DNA of 64,000 bases from Methylobacterium mesophilicum SR1.6/6 (GTDB lineage Bacteria > Pseudomonadota > Alphaproteobacteria > Rhizobiales > Beijerinckiaceae): assembly GCF_000364445.2 (NCBI RefSeq), contig NZ_CP043538.1, positions 784,501 through 848,500 on the forward strand, in the 5' to 3' direction. This document shows, piece by piece, positions 16,351 through 27,930 of the stretch (position 1 is the stretch's first letter; every line of letters begins with the position of its first letter). The notes beneath the pieces are model-generated. The model did no database searches. It was given only the letters and a program-made list of their open reading frames with translations, and was not told where the DNA came from. A program made the position numbers and the translations under genes.

Positions 16351-16638
16351 ATGGTGGACCAGGGGAAGGAGGCGGCTCTCCCCGCGCGTGTTACGCGCTC
16401 GGGAACTGCTTCCCATCACACGCCACACGCCGATTCAAACGCCCAAGACAGCAGCACCGATCCGCTCTCGCCGCCTTCCGCCAAGCCTACCGCTCGCGGC
16501 GGGTTGAGCGACCATACCCGCACCCGTCTCGCAGCGCAGCTGCGGACCATGTACGATACGATCACGCAGCAGCCCGTTCCGGATCGCTTCGCCGAACTTA
16601 TCGCGAAGCTCGACAGCGGCGACCGCGAGAGCACCTGA
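16351..16638 (+). CDS. nepR: Anti-sigma factor NepR
   Basis: The 95-residue protein has a variable, polar N-terminal half and the NepR core at the C-terminus: LAAQLRTMYDTITQQPVPDRFAELIAKLD broken into two helices around PVPDRF. NepR holds the sigma factor EcfG inactive until phosphorylated PhyR captures it. I use ATG 16351, preceded by GGGG; ATG 16288 would begin only about 5 bases after the predicted transcript start. The protein is longer than usual (often 60-70 residues) because of the N-terminal extension. The ecfG gene itself is not in the window. Confidence 0.93.
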   Translation: MVDQGKEAALPARVTRSGTASHHTPHADSNAQDSSTDPLSPPSAKPTARGGLSDHTRTRLAAQLRTMYDTITQQPVPDRFAELIAKLDSGDREST

Positions 16639-16785
16639 TCGGGATGATCAGCGGCGCACCGCGACCTGTGCCGAGGTCCACCCGCTCCTCTTGAACGAGG
16701 GCCCGATCGATTTGCCGACGGTCTGTCAAAGTCCTGAGCTTTAGGCCCTCCAGCGCGGGGCATGCAGTCGTGCGGCTGGAACGGA

Positions 16786-16814
16786 AAGAGCCGCCGCGGT
16801 CGGCGGCGGCTCTT
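16786..16814. terminator. Hairpin terminator between nepR and the DUF1328 gene
   Basis: An 11-bp perfect stem (AAGAGCCGCCG with CGGCGGCTCTT) with a 7-base loop lies between the convergent genes. The minus-strand side runs into CTCTTTCCG, so it best serves the DUF1328 transcript. Confidence 0.7.
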
Positions 16815-16863
16815 CGTGTAATCAGACCGGTCCAGAAACAGGACCAGCGTCCCGCGCTACGCG

Positions 16864-17040
16864 TCAAAGTGTGGGCGAACGGCCGCGCATCAGGCCGACG
16901 ACGGCCGAGATCGCGAAAAGAACGATCGCCACGAAGAACACCAGCTTGGCGGCTTCCATTGCGGTACCGGCGATGCCGCCGAAACCAAGCAGAGCGGCCA
17001 CGAGGGCAACGACGAGGAAAGTTACGGCCCAACCGAGCAT
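16864..17040 (-). CDS. DUF1328 (UPF0391/YtjA) membrane protein, 58 residues
   Basis: Translating the minus strand from ATG 17040 gives [20 protein letters not shown], then [21 protein letters not shown] and a short basic tail ending RGRSPTL. This is a textbook DUF1328 protein with two membrane helices. It is too short for ordinary gene-length cut-offs. AAGGA lies about 10 bases upstream, and an exact EcfG-type promoter at 17097-17121 drives it. The family is often stress-induced; its molecular role is unknown. Confidence 0.93.
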   Translation of the reverse strand: MLGWAVTFLVVALVAALLGFGGIAGTAMEAAKLVFFVAIVLFAISAVVGLMRGRSPTL

Positions 17041-17096
17041 TGTTCGTATCCTTCGAAAGTATCAACGCGGGCGGGCCGCGTCGTTCTGACCACGAA

Positions 17097-17121
17097 AACG
17101 CCAAGGTTTCGCTCAGGTTCC
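17097..17121 (-). promoter_or_regulatory. EcfG-type promoter of the DUF1328 gene
   Basis: On the minus strand GGAAC (17117-17121), 16 bases and CGTT (17097-17100) match exactly; the ATG is 57 bases downstream. Confidence 0.82.
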
Positions 17122-17184
17122 GCCACCTTGACAAAGTCCTGTGTGCCGGGCGGCCTCGACGACCGGGCCGCGGCAATGAGGGAC

Positions 17185-17209
17185 GGAACGGGACGGGGAC
17201 GCTAGCGTT
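17185..17209 (+). promoter_or_regulatory. EcfG-type promoter of a 58-residue gene
   Basis: GGAAC (17185-17189), 16 bases and CGTT (17206-17209) match exactly. The ATG at 17246 follows with an expected leader of about 29 bases. It is divergent from the DUF1328 promoter, 64 bases away. Confidence 0.75.
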
Positions 17210-17245
17210 CGAAGAGAGGTCTTCAGGTTCAAGCCGGGATCCGCG

Positions 17246-17422
17246 ATGCTGCAATCTGTGAAGAACACCGTTCGATCGAAGGTCGCCGCGACCGCGGCCA
17301 GCCTCGCCGCGGCTATCGAGAGAGCCGGCGACGCCCTGCGCGCCGCAGCCCTCGGTCTCGTTCCGGCTCCGGCCCCCGTGCCGGTGCGCGTGCGTGCCCG
17401 TCGCACCGGCCGTGCGGGTTGA
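17246..17422 (+). CDS. Small hypothetical stress protein, 58 residues
   Basis: The frame MLQSVKNTVRSKVAATAASL continues as an alanine-rich amphipathic helix (AAAIERAGDALRAAALGL) and ends with a Pro/Val/Arg-rich basic tail. There is no known domain or signal peptide. The ribosome site is weak, but the exact EcfG-type promoter in front supports a real stress-induced gene. It could be a small DNA- or membrane-associating protein, judged only from charge and helix pattern. Confidence 0.55.
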   Translation: MLQSVKNTVRSKVAATAASLAAAIERAGDALRAAALGLVPAPAPVPVRVRARRTGRAG

Positions 17423-17513
17423 AGCAATCCGTAGCGCGGCCCGCGGCGATCCCCGATTGCAACGCGGCCCGGACAGGCCTTAGGAACCGCCACCAGATCG
17501 CGCGGGAGCAGCG

Positions 17514-18434
17514 ATGGCGGACGCCGACGAGATTAGCCTGACCCTCGAACCATCGATGCCGCCAGCCGGACCTCTCGAGTCTGTGGCACCTCTGATCCGC
17601 CGTCGCGTGGCGTCGAATGGCGGCCCGTTCACGGCGACCGGTACCTGCACTTACGTGATCGGCCATGGTCGTGTGGCAATCCTCGACCCCGGTCCGGATG
17701 ATCCTGCCCACATCGACGCCTTGATGCGGGATCTCTCCGGCGAGATGGTCGAGGCGATCATGGTCACGCACACGCACCGCGATCATTCACCCGGGGCGCG
17801 GCTGCTCGCAGCCCGAATCGGCGCGCCGATCCTCGGCTGCGGTCCGCACCGGGCTTCACGGGCGCTGACCGATGCGGAGGCCCCACGGCTCGACGCCAGC
17901 GCCGACCGGGCGCACGCGCCCGATCGCGTGATGACGGAGGGCGATGCGATCTCAGGGCCGGGCTGGACGCTCGTCGCCGTGGAAACGCCGGGTCACACGA
18001 TGAACCACCTCGCCTTCGCGCTGCCGGAGGCCGACGCCCTGTTTTCCGGCGACCATGTCATGGCGTGGTCCACCACCATCGTGGCGCCTCCGGATGGGGA
18101 GATGCGGGCCTACATGGCGTCCCTCGACAAGCTGCGCGGCCGCACCGAGGCGACCTACTGGCCGGGCCATGGAGGGCCGGTCCGAGATCCGGCACGCTTC
18201 CTGCGCGGCCTCGCGGGACACCGACGCCACCGCGAGGCCGCGATCCGGGCGCGGCTCGCGGCCGGGGATCGGCGCATCGCCGACATCGTCGCGGCGATCT
18301 ACCAGGGCCTCGACCCGCGCCTGAAGGGTGCCGCGGCCCTGTCGGTCCTTGCCCACTTGGAGGATCTGGTCGGGCGCGGGCTCGCGACGTCGGACGGCGC
18401 ACCGACCCTGGACGCCGCCTACGCCCTCGCCTGA
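17514..18434 (+). CDS. Metallo-beta-lactamase fold hydrolase (LACTB2-like)
   Basis: The 306-residue protein has the metal-binding THTHRDH at residues 85-91, then GHTMNHLAF and SGDHVMAWS with further ligands, and a C-terminal winged-helix-like region (about 225-295: HRRHREAAIRARLAAG onwards) as in LACTB2 and related hydrolases. Animal LACTB2 is an RNA endonuclease; bacterial relatives are mostly uncharacterised thioesterase- or glyoxalase-like hydrolases. It is a single gene, convergent with the DUF1499 gene. Confidence 0.88.
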   Translation: MADADEISLTLEPSMPPAGPLESVAPLIRRRVASNGGPFTATGTCTYVIGHGRVAILDPGPDDPAHIDALMRDLSGEMVEAIMVTHTHRDHSPGARLLAARIGAPILGCGPHRASRALTDAEAPRLDASADRAHAPDRVMTEGDAISGPGWTLVAVETPGHTMNHLAFALPEADALFSGDHVMAWSTTIVAPPDGEMRAYMASLDKLRGRTEATYWPGHGGPVRDPARFLRGLAGHRRHREAAIRARLAAGDRRIADIVAAIYQGLDPRLKGAAALSVLAHLEDLVGRGLATSDGAPTLDAAYALA

Positions 18435-18456
18435 GACGCCGCGCCGCCGGGACGGC

Positions 18457-19245
18457 TCACTTCACCGCGAGGGCGAAGTTGGCGACGTCGTCGAGGTACG
18501 CGCGAATCCGGTCGGCATTGCTGCCGAAGTCGCGCCCGCCGAGCCGCGAGGCCGACCGCACGTCGATCCGCGCTCCGTCGGCGCGAGGGCGGATCCGGAC
18601 GGTCACGTCGTCGGGCAGGTTCAGGATCAGGCCGCGCGCCACCGCCTCGATCCGGCCGTTGCCGGTGCGCCCGCCGGGGCGGATCGCCTCGACGATCTGC
18701 CAGTTCCGCTTGAGGGCCGCCTTGCGGGCGAGTTCAAAAGCCTCGTCGGCACCGATATCGAGGGTCAGCGGGGCAATCTGCGGATAGGCGCCGCGCTGGC
18801 GCTCGCGAAGCGCCGGGCCGGGATCGGCCGGATAACGGCCACCGCGGGCCGCGAAGGCCGCCCGCGAGCGCGAGAAGGCGGGCGGATTGTCGATGTCGGT
18901 GCTGATGTCGGACAGGGCGGGCAGCCGCAGGCTGCGCAGGCCCAGGAAGGCGGGATAGCCCAGGACGAGGAGCGCCAGGACCAGCCCGGCGACGGCCGGC
19001 CCGAGGCCCCGCGCGCCCTCGCGCCAGACCCGCACGAAGGCAAAGAAAGCCGCCAGCGCCGCCGCGAGGGCGATGCCGAGACCGGCCGCCAAGGCGGTGA
19101 GCGCGGCGTCGGTATCGGCGCGCGGATCGCGGACCAGCACCAGAGCGATCCCGGTGGCGACGATGGAGAACACGGCGAGCCGCCGGGCCAGCGGCCCCGC
19201 GCGTGTTACGGGTTCCTCGATGAGCAGACGGCGCATGGGGATCAT
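18457..19245 (-). CDS. DUF1499 membrane protein
   Basis: The 262-residue protein has three hydrophobic helices in the first 110 residues (about 20-40, 50-72, 80-102) and a C-terminal DUF1499 domain (about 145-262) with RNWQIVEAIRP and the ending SRLGGRDFGSNADRIRAYLDDV, typical of the family. The function is unknown. It may be in one transcript with the AsmA gene upstream (54-base gap). ATG at 19236 is an alternative start. Confidence 0.85.
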   Translation of the reverse strand: MIPMRRLLIEEPVTRAGPLARRLAVFSIVATGIALVLVRDPRADTDAALTALAAGLGIALAAALAAFFAFVRVWREGARGLGPAVAGLVLALLVLGYPAFLGLRSLRLPALSDISTDIDNPPAFSRSRAAFAARGGRYPADPGPALRERQRGAYPQIAPLTLDIGADEAFELARKAALKRNWQIVEAIRPGGRTGNGRIEAVARGLILNLPDDVTVRIRPRADGARIDVRSASRLGGRDFGSNADRIRAYLDDVANFALAVK

Positions 19246-19299
19246 AAGGGCGTTCGGTGCCGGATCTTAGAGCTTGGCCGTCGTGGGCGCCATCGGGGC

Positions 19300-21132
19300 T
19301 TACGGGGCGTAGGCGCGGGCCATTCCGGGAATTCCGAGGGCGGCGGGCTCCTTGAAGGCGTCAGTCAGCAGCGCCTCCCCCGCCCGCTCGGCCGGCTCGG
19401 CGGCCTCACCCCGCGCAACGGTCTGGGCGGTCGGCGCGCTCAGAGGGCCCGCGATCTCGAACACGAGGCCGCGCAGCGGGTCGCTCGAGGGCCGCAGGGC
19501 GAGGCTGCCCCGGGCCCTCACGCGGCGCTCGGGCAGCGACACCTGCCCGTGCAGGCTCGCCCCGACGCTGGGCCCGATCAAACCCGCCTCGGCGATCTCG
19601 CCGATGCCGTCGACGAAGCGCAGGGTAATGGCAGCGCGCTCGAACGCCGTCCGGCCGTTGCGGCGTGCGAGGGCCCCGGGGGCGACGGCGCCGTTGCGAT
19701 GGATGACATCGGCAAGGTCGAGCCCCGTGATCGTCCCGCCCTCGACGACGAGGCTCGCCCGGCCGCCGAGACGTGCCAGGAGGGCGGCGCTGTCACGGGC
19801 GCTGGCTTCCAGCGCGAATTGACCGTGCGCGGGGCCTGTCAGCCAGCGCGCCGCGCCGATGTCGTTCAGCAGGCTGCCGAGATCGAGGCGGTCGAGGCTT
19901 CCCTGGGCGCGCATCTCGGTCGCGGCCGGGTCGGACCCGCTCGCCAGGATCACGCGACCCTTGAAGGTTCCGTTCTGGATCCGGGCCCGGTTGACTGCCA
20001 CCTCGATGGCGGAATTCCGCACGAGGACGCTGGCCGCCAGATCCTGGACCTGGACCGGACCCGCGCGCCCCTCGGCCGCTGATAGACGAAGGTCGAGATC
20101 GCCCCGGGTGAATGGGCCCAGCGCCAATGGCCGGGGCTCGCGGTCGAGGACCTGCCGTAGATCGCCGACGAGCGGCGCGAGATCGAGCGACTCGGCTGCC
20201 AGCGTCGCCTGGACCGAGAGGCGGGGCGCATCACCCGGCCCCAGGGCGACGGCACCCGCACCCTCCAACACGTTCCGGCCGAGCCCGATCCGCAGGCTCG
20301 GCCAGGATACTGCCCGATCCGTCGTCTCGAACCGCCCGGCGATCGAGAAGGCGCCGGCAAGCGGCGAGAGCGGCACGTCCCGTCCGATCCAGGCGAGGCA
20401 TTCGGGCAGCGACCGGGTCTCGGCACGCACCTTGCCGGCGAGAACCGGCAGCGCCGTGCCCGCGCCGGGCGCCGCCACCGTGCCCTCTGCCGCCAGGTTA
20501 CCGCCGGCCCAGGTGACCTCCGCGGTGAAGGGGCTGCGCCGGCCCTGGACGAGCTCGGCCGGCCGCAGATTGGCGAGGGTGATCCGCGTGGGCACGCCCC
20601 GCCACGTCAGACTCGCGCTGCCCTCCGCCGATGCGCTCCAGAACGGCCAGGCAAGGTCCAGGTCAATGTCCCTGGCCTCGTCGCCGCCGGCCAGGCGGGC
20701 ACCGCTCACGGTGAGCCGACGCGGCCGGACCGTCGCGCCGGCACGGGCCTGCTCGGCGAGGCGCGAGACGGGCGCGCGCCAGTCGGCATCGGCCGACAGG
20801 CGCGCGCCGTCCAGGCGAAGCCCGCCAACCGCCGCACGCCCTGCAAGGAGGCTCAGGGGATCGAGGTCGAGGACGAGGCGTCCGTCCTCCGCCAGGGCCG
20901 GCCCGCCGGATGCGGTCGCCACGCGGACGCGGTTGAGGGTGAGACGCGGCAGGGGCAGCAGCGTCAGGCTCGCGGCGCCCTCGACGCGCACGGAGAGGCC
21001 GTATGTCTCGAAGGCCCGGTCGGCGAAGGTCGTCGCCCGGGCACCATCCACCGGCCAGTCGCGCAGGCCGAAACCGGCAACGACCAAGCTCCCGAGGGCG
21101 AGGATGAGGATCGGGCGGCGCAGCGACATCAT
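19300..21132 (-). CDS. AsmA family protein
   Basis: The 610-residue protein has one N-terminal membrane anchor (RRPILILALGSLVVAGFGL) and a long periplasmic beta-rich region. Visible family features are LTLNRVRVA near residue 65 and the C-terminal AsmA block with GPAHGQFALEASARDSAALL and an RRVRARGSLAL strand. AsmA-like proteins bridge inner and outer membranes and take part in lipid transport or outer-membrane assembly. It is shorter than the large TamB/YhdP members. It is followed by the DUF1499 gene. Confidence 0.86.
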   Translation of the reverse strand: MMSLRRPILILALGSLVVAGFGLRDWPVDGARATTFADRAFETYGLSVRVEGAASLTLLPLPRLTLNRVRVATASGGPALAEDGRLVLDLDPLSLLAGRAAVGGLRLDGARLSADADWRAPVSRLAEQARAGATVRPRRLTVSGARLAGGDEARDIDLDLAWPFWSASAEGSASLTWRGVPTRITLANLRPAELVQGRRSPFTAEVTWAGGNLAAEGTVAAPGAGTALPVLAGKVRAETRSLPECLAWIGRDVPLSPLAGAFSIAGRFETTDRAVSWPSLRIGLGRNVLEGAGAVALGPGDAPRLSVQATLAAESLDLAPLVGDLRQVLDREPRPLALGPFTRGDLDLRLSAAEGRAGPVQVQDLAASVLVRNSAIEVAVNRARIQNGTFKGRVILASGSDPAATEMRAQGSLDRLDLGSLLNDIGAARWLTGPAHGQFALEASARDSAALLARLGGRASLVVEGGTITGLDLADVIHRNGAVAPGALARRNGRTAFERAAITLRFVDGIGEIAEAGLIGPSVGASLHGQVSLPERRVRARGSLALRPSSDPLRGLVFEIAGPLSAPTAQTVARGEAAEPAERAGEALLTDAFKEPAALGIPGMARAYAP

Positions 21133-21436
21133 GCTCCGGACGGGCCGCGGGTGCGGCGGAAGCCGGGTGCCGCGCCAGGCCCCCTCAAGCCGGCGCGGGC
21201 CCGGCAGGCTCTGCTCGTCGTCGGAGCCTTGTAGCCCTCTCAGCGCGGTTTGTCTGCCGGCTGCACGCGGGACCCTGGCCTGTTCCCCAGGGAGCGCGGG
21301 TTACGGATCGTCGCAGACCGCGCGGAGACGCAACGCCCGGCACTGGATTTCGACGGGGGAATCGGGAACAGGAGGCGCGAGGAAACGCGCTTCCAAAGTT
21401 TCGGCCGGCCGGGCCCGGCGCGAGAAGGACGGTTCG

Positions 21437-22177
21437 ATGAAGAAGGTCTACACGGATGCCGCGGCTGCGCTGGCCGGCCTCCTGCGCGACGACATGATGG
21501 TGATGTGTGGCGGCTTCGGCCTGTGCGGCATTCCCGACGAGCTGATCGAGGCGGTGCGCCTTTCGGGCGTCAAGGGTCTCACGGTCGTCTCGAACAATGC
21601 CGGCATCGACGGCGTCGGCCTCGGCAAGCTCCTCGATACCCGCCAGGTGCGAAAGATGATCTCGTCCTATGTCGGCGAGAACAAGGAATTCGCGCGCCAG
21701 TATCTCGGCGGCGAGCTGGAGATCGAGTTCAACCCGCAGGGCACGCTGGCCGAGCGGATCCGGGCCGGCGGCGCCGGCATCCCGGCCTTCTTCACCAAGA
21801 CCGGCGTTGGCACCAAGGTCGCCGAGGGCAAGGAGGTCCGCGAGTTCGACGGCGAGCAGTACGTGATGGAGCGCGGCCTGTTCGCCGACATCGCCCTCGT
21901 CCACGCCCATACTGGCGACACCGAGGGGAACCTGCGCTACCGGATGACCGCGCGCAACTTCAACCCGATGATGGCGACGGCCGCCCGGATGACGGTGGCG
22001 CAGGTGGAGCACCTCGTGAAGCCGGGTGAGATCGATCCGGACACGATCCACACGCCGGGCATCTTCGTGAAGCGCATCATCGACGTCGGGCAGCGCGACA
22101 AGCGCATCGAGCAGCGCACGACCCGCAAGCGCGGCGACAACACCCCGGCCGCTGCGGCCGGCGGCGGCACCCACTGA
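21437..22177 (+). CDS. scoA: 3-oxoacid CoA-transferase subunit A
   Basis: The 246-residue protein has the subunit A signature [13 protein letters not shown] (residues 26-38), [15 protein letters not shown], and the ITxTGVGT-like FFTKTGVGT motif. Together with subunit B, which follows 23 bases later, it moves CoA from succinyl-CoA to acetoacetate or similar oxoacids, feeding ketone bodies and PHB breakdown products into central metabolism. GAAGGA precedes the ATG. A Gly/Ala-rich C-terminal tail is slightly longer than usual. Confidence 0.95.
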   Translation: MKKVYTDAAAALAGLLRDDMMVMCGGFGLCGIPDELIEAVRLSGVKGLTVVSNNAGIDGVGLGKLLDTRQVRKMISSYVGENKEFARQYLGGELEIEFNPQGTLAERIRAGGAGIPAFFTKTGVGTKVAEGKEVREFDGEQYVMERGLFADIALVHAHTGDTEGNLRYRMTARNFNPMMATAARMTVAQVEHLVKPGEIDPDTIHTPGIFVKRIIDVGQRDKRIEQRTTRKRGDNTPAAAAGGGTH

Positions 22178-22200
22178 CGGTCGGGAAGGGAGCGAGAACG

Positions 22201-22863
<663 letters not shown>

Positions 22864-23066
22864 TCGGGGGTTTGCGGGAGGCCGCCAAGCGGCGGCGTCC
22901 ACCGGCGGGCGGGCCGGTCAGGCCGCCCGCACATCGACGGGAAGACGGACCACCTCGGATCTGAGGCGGCGGGACCGGCTCGACAGTTCCGAGGCCGCCC
23001 CGAGCACCTGGCTCGCGGCGGCCGTCGTCCACTCAGACGCATCGGCGACGGCGACGCCGTGCTGCC

Positions 23067-23753
23067 TCACATCGGTGGAGTCAGGCCGTCCTTGCCGACC
23101 GCGACGAGCTTGCCCTCGGCCTTCGCGCCGTCCTTGGCGACCACCGCGAAGACCTTGGAGCCGGGGCTAAGGATCGCCTTGTCGGCGGGCTCGAAGGCGA
23201 CGATCGGTGCCGAAGAGGGCACCACGATCTCCTTGGAGCCGTCCTTTCCGTAGCTCACCGTCAGGGTGCGCTCGCCGCCGGACGCCGCCTTGTCGGCCTT
23301 CACGGTGCCGTTGGTCATCGAACTCTTCACCTTGGGTGCGCCGGAGCTCTCGGCCTTCACGGTGCCGTTGGTCATGGAACTCTTCACCTTGGCGCCGGCG
23401 CCTGCGGTCTGGTCGGTGATCGAATCCCAGCCGTAATGGCCCTCGCCGGTGCCGCGCATCGACTCGGGAAACAGGACTACCTCCAGGGCGGTCATCGGGT
23501 TCTCGCCCTTGGTGGCGGTGCCGATGAACACGCCGTCCTTGATCTGGTCGAGGCTCGACGGAACAACCCAGGCGAACTTTGCGCCGCCGACATCCACCGT
23601 CTCGGTCTTGCCGTCCTCGGTCTTGATCGTGAGCGTGCTGCCGTCGGCCTTGTCGATGGTGCCGCGGACGCGCTCGACTTGGGCGGCGAAGGCCGCGCTC
23701 GACAGCAACGCTGACAGGCCGGCGACGACGAGGGTCTTGCTGAGGTGCTTCAT
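23067..23753 (-). CDS. Periplasmic hypothetical protein with an internal repeat
   Basis: The 228-residue protein has a clear signal peptide (MKHLSKTLVVAGLSALLSSAAFA) and a beta-rich body starting QVERVRGTIDKADGSTLTI, which resembles DUF5666-like OB domains. In the middle lies a duplicated 19-residue unit, KVKSSMTNGTVKA plus a variable tail. Similar proteins in this genus carry misleading transporter names; I see no membrane helix. Function unknown. Confidence 0.75.
   Translation of the reverse strand: MKHLSKTLVVAGLSALLSSAAFAAQVERVRGTIDKADGSTLTIKTEDGKTETVDVGGAKFAWVVPSSLDQIKDGVFIGTATKGENPMTALEVVLFPESMRGTGEGHYGWDSITDQTAGAGAKVKSSMTNGTVKAESSGAPKVKSSMTNGTVKADKAASGGERTLTVSYGKDGSKEIVVPSSAPIVAFEPADKAILSPGSKVFAVVAKDGAKAEGKLVAVGKDGLTPPM
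23294..23391. repeat. 57-bp in-frame tandem duplication inside the periplasmic protein gene
   Basis: Two nearly identical stretches of about 41 bases start 57 bases apart and encode KVKSSMTNGTVKA twice. One base separates the cores (ATCGAACT against ATGGAACT). The unit is a multiple of three, so copy number can change without breaking the frame. Confidence 0.85.
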
Positions 23754-23852
23754 CGAAAGTCCCGTGCTCGCTTCAGGAGCCGGGTTATGGGGCGCTGGCC
23801 CCTCCGAACAAGGTTGCGCGCAAGTGAAATCCGGGGTCTGTGAAACAAATAA

Positions 23853-23875
23853 GGCGGCGCCGGGTGGGCGCCGCC
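23853..23875 (-). terminator. Rho-independent terminator of acnA
   Basis: A 9-bp stem (GGCGGCGCC with GGCGCCGCC, 5-base loop) is followed on the minus strand by TTATTTGTTTC. It lies 47 bases beyond the acnA stop. Confidence 0.82.
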
Positions 23876-23921
23876 TCATGGATTGCTGCGGGCAGTCCGA
23901 TGACCGCCCTATCAGGGAAAC

Positions 23922-26621
<2,700 letters not shown>

Positions 26622-26999
26622 GGCTGGTTCTATCCTCGCTGCGGGTTGTCGAACACGCGCAGGCAAGACCTGCGCTACGAAGTCTGTGTTCGGCCTGTGT
26701 AGCGCCCGACGGGCGCGCGCCGCCCCGGGAGTGCCCGGGCAGGACGATGCGCGGGGGCGATTTGGACGCCCGTGATGCCGCGCGGCGCAGCCAGGGAGGG
26801 ATATAGAACTTTTCGAATCTGGCCGCTACCGGGTCGTGATGACAGGTGCGTTTTCCTGTCGGAGGGGCGGCGGCGGATCGGGGCATCCGCCCTCTGGCTG
26901 TCGTGGGCAGCGCTCTTCACGAAACCTCGTTGAAGACTCAGCGCAAGCGGCTGCCGCGTTTCGCCTTCCTCACTCTGTGGGGAGAAGCCCGCGGAACCG
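26622..26999. other. Intergenic region without a supported gene
   Basis: These 378 bases lie upstream of acnA and downstream of the TPR gene. Open frames on both strands lack ribosome sites and family features. It presumably holds the acnA promoter; no convincing boxes or repeats were seen. Confidence 0.5.
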
Positions 27000-27812
27000 T
27001 CACCCCTGCCCAGGCACAGCCTTGCCGGACAGCGCCTTGAACCGGTCCGGCTGGGCAGCGAGCTTACGCAGGGAGGCGACGTTGGCCGCGGCCTCCTCCG
27101 GGCTCATGTCGCGGCGCAGGACCGTTTCGGCGTCGGCGAAACGGCCCTTGAGGCCGAGCACGAGGGCGAGATTCGCCCGCACCCGGGCGTCAGCGCCGGG
27201 CTGGTCGGCGGCGAGGCGCAGGGTCTGCTCGGCCTGATCGAGGTTGCGCGACAGGGCGTAGGACAGGCCGAGGTTCGACAGGAGCGAGGGCTCGTTCGGC
27301 CGGATCTTCAGGGCGGCCTCGTAGAAGCCCTGGGCGCGGGTCTGCTCGCCGAGCTGAGCCGACGCTGAGCCCTGCGCCGAGAGGACGCGCCAATCCGGAG
27401 CGGCCGGGGAATGGGCGTTGGCGAGCACGTCGATCGCCTCTCGGAAGCGGCCGACCTCGACCAGGGACTTGCCGTAGGCGCCCAGGATCACCGTGTCACG
27501 CGGGTTCCGCAGGGCGGCCTGCTGAAGGACCGCGCTCGCCTGGCTCGTCTGATCGGTGGCCCGGAGCACGCGGGCATAGGCCATCGCCGCCCGGGCGTCT
27601 CCGGGATTGGCATTGTAGCGCTCGGCCAGCGCCTCGAGATCCTTGCGGGACGGGGACGACTTGGCGCTGAGGTCGCCGATCGAGCCGGTGGTCTCGGGCG
27701 AGCGGGTGTTGCAGCCGGCGAGGCCGAGCGCGATCACCAGCGCGGCGGCGAAACCGGCGCGGCGCCCCGCGGGGGCCGACGTGGTGGCGACACGGGTCAG
27801 GGCCGTCATCAT
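27000..27812 (-). CDS. TPR-repeat lipoprotein, TadD-like
   Basis: The 270-residue protein has a lipoprotein signal with lipobox GLAGC (Cys34) and about four tetratricopeptide repeats between residues 55 and 235, for instance NPGDARAAMAYARVLR, NPRDTVILGAYGKSLVEVG and RPNEPSLLSNLGLSYALS. The layout fits TadD, the pilotin-like lipoprotein of Tad/Flp pilus assembly. No other tad genes are nearby, so the role is inferred from similarity only. Confidence 0.82.
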   Translation of the reverse strand: MMTALTRVATTSAPAGRRAGFAAALVIALGLAGCNTRSPETTGSIGDLSAKSSPSRKDLEALAERYNANPGDARAAMAYARVLRATDQTSQASAVLQQAALRNPRDTVILGAYGKSLVEVGRFREAIDVLANAHSPAAPDWRVLSAQGSASAQLGEQTRAQGFYEAALKIRPNEPSLLSNLGLSYALSRNLDQAEQTLRLAADQPGADARVRANLALVLGLKGRFADAETVLRRDMSPEEAAANVASLRKLAAQPDRFKALSGKAVPGQG

Positions 27813-27930
27813 GGTAGGCTCCGCGGGCAGGACCGGCAGGCGCGCGCTTCACGCTTCCCGCCGGGCGGTGATAGAGCGTTAACCCTAATCACCGGTTAAG
27901 CCGCCGGCCCGACCGGCGCACGAGAGGCCC

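Noticed and set aside
19859..22177. A 772-codon reading ending in scoA
   Set aside because: The first 526 codons are antisense to the AsmA gene; scoA starts at 21437 with a good ribosome site.
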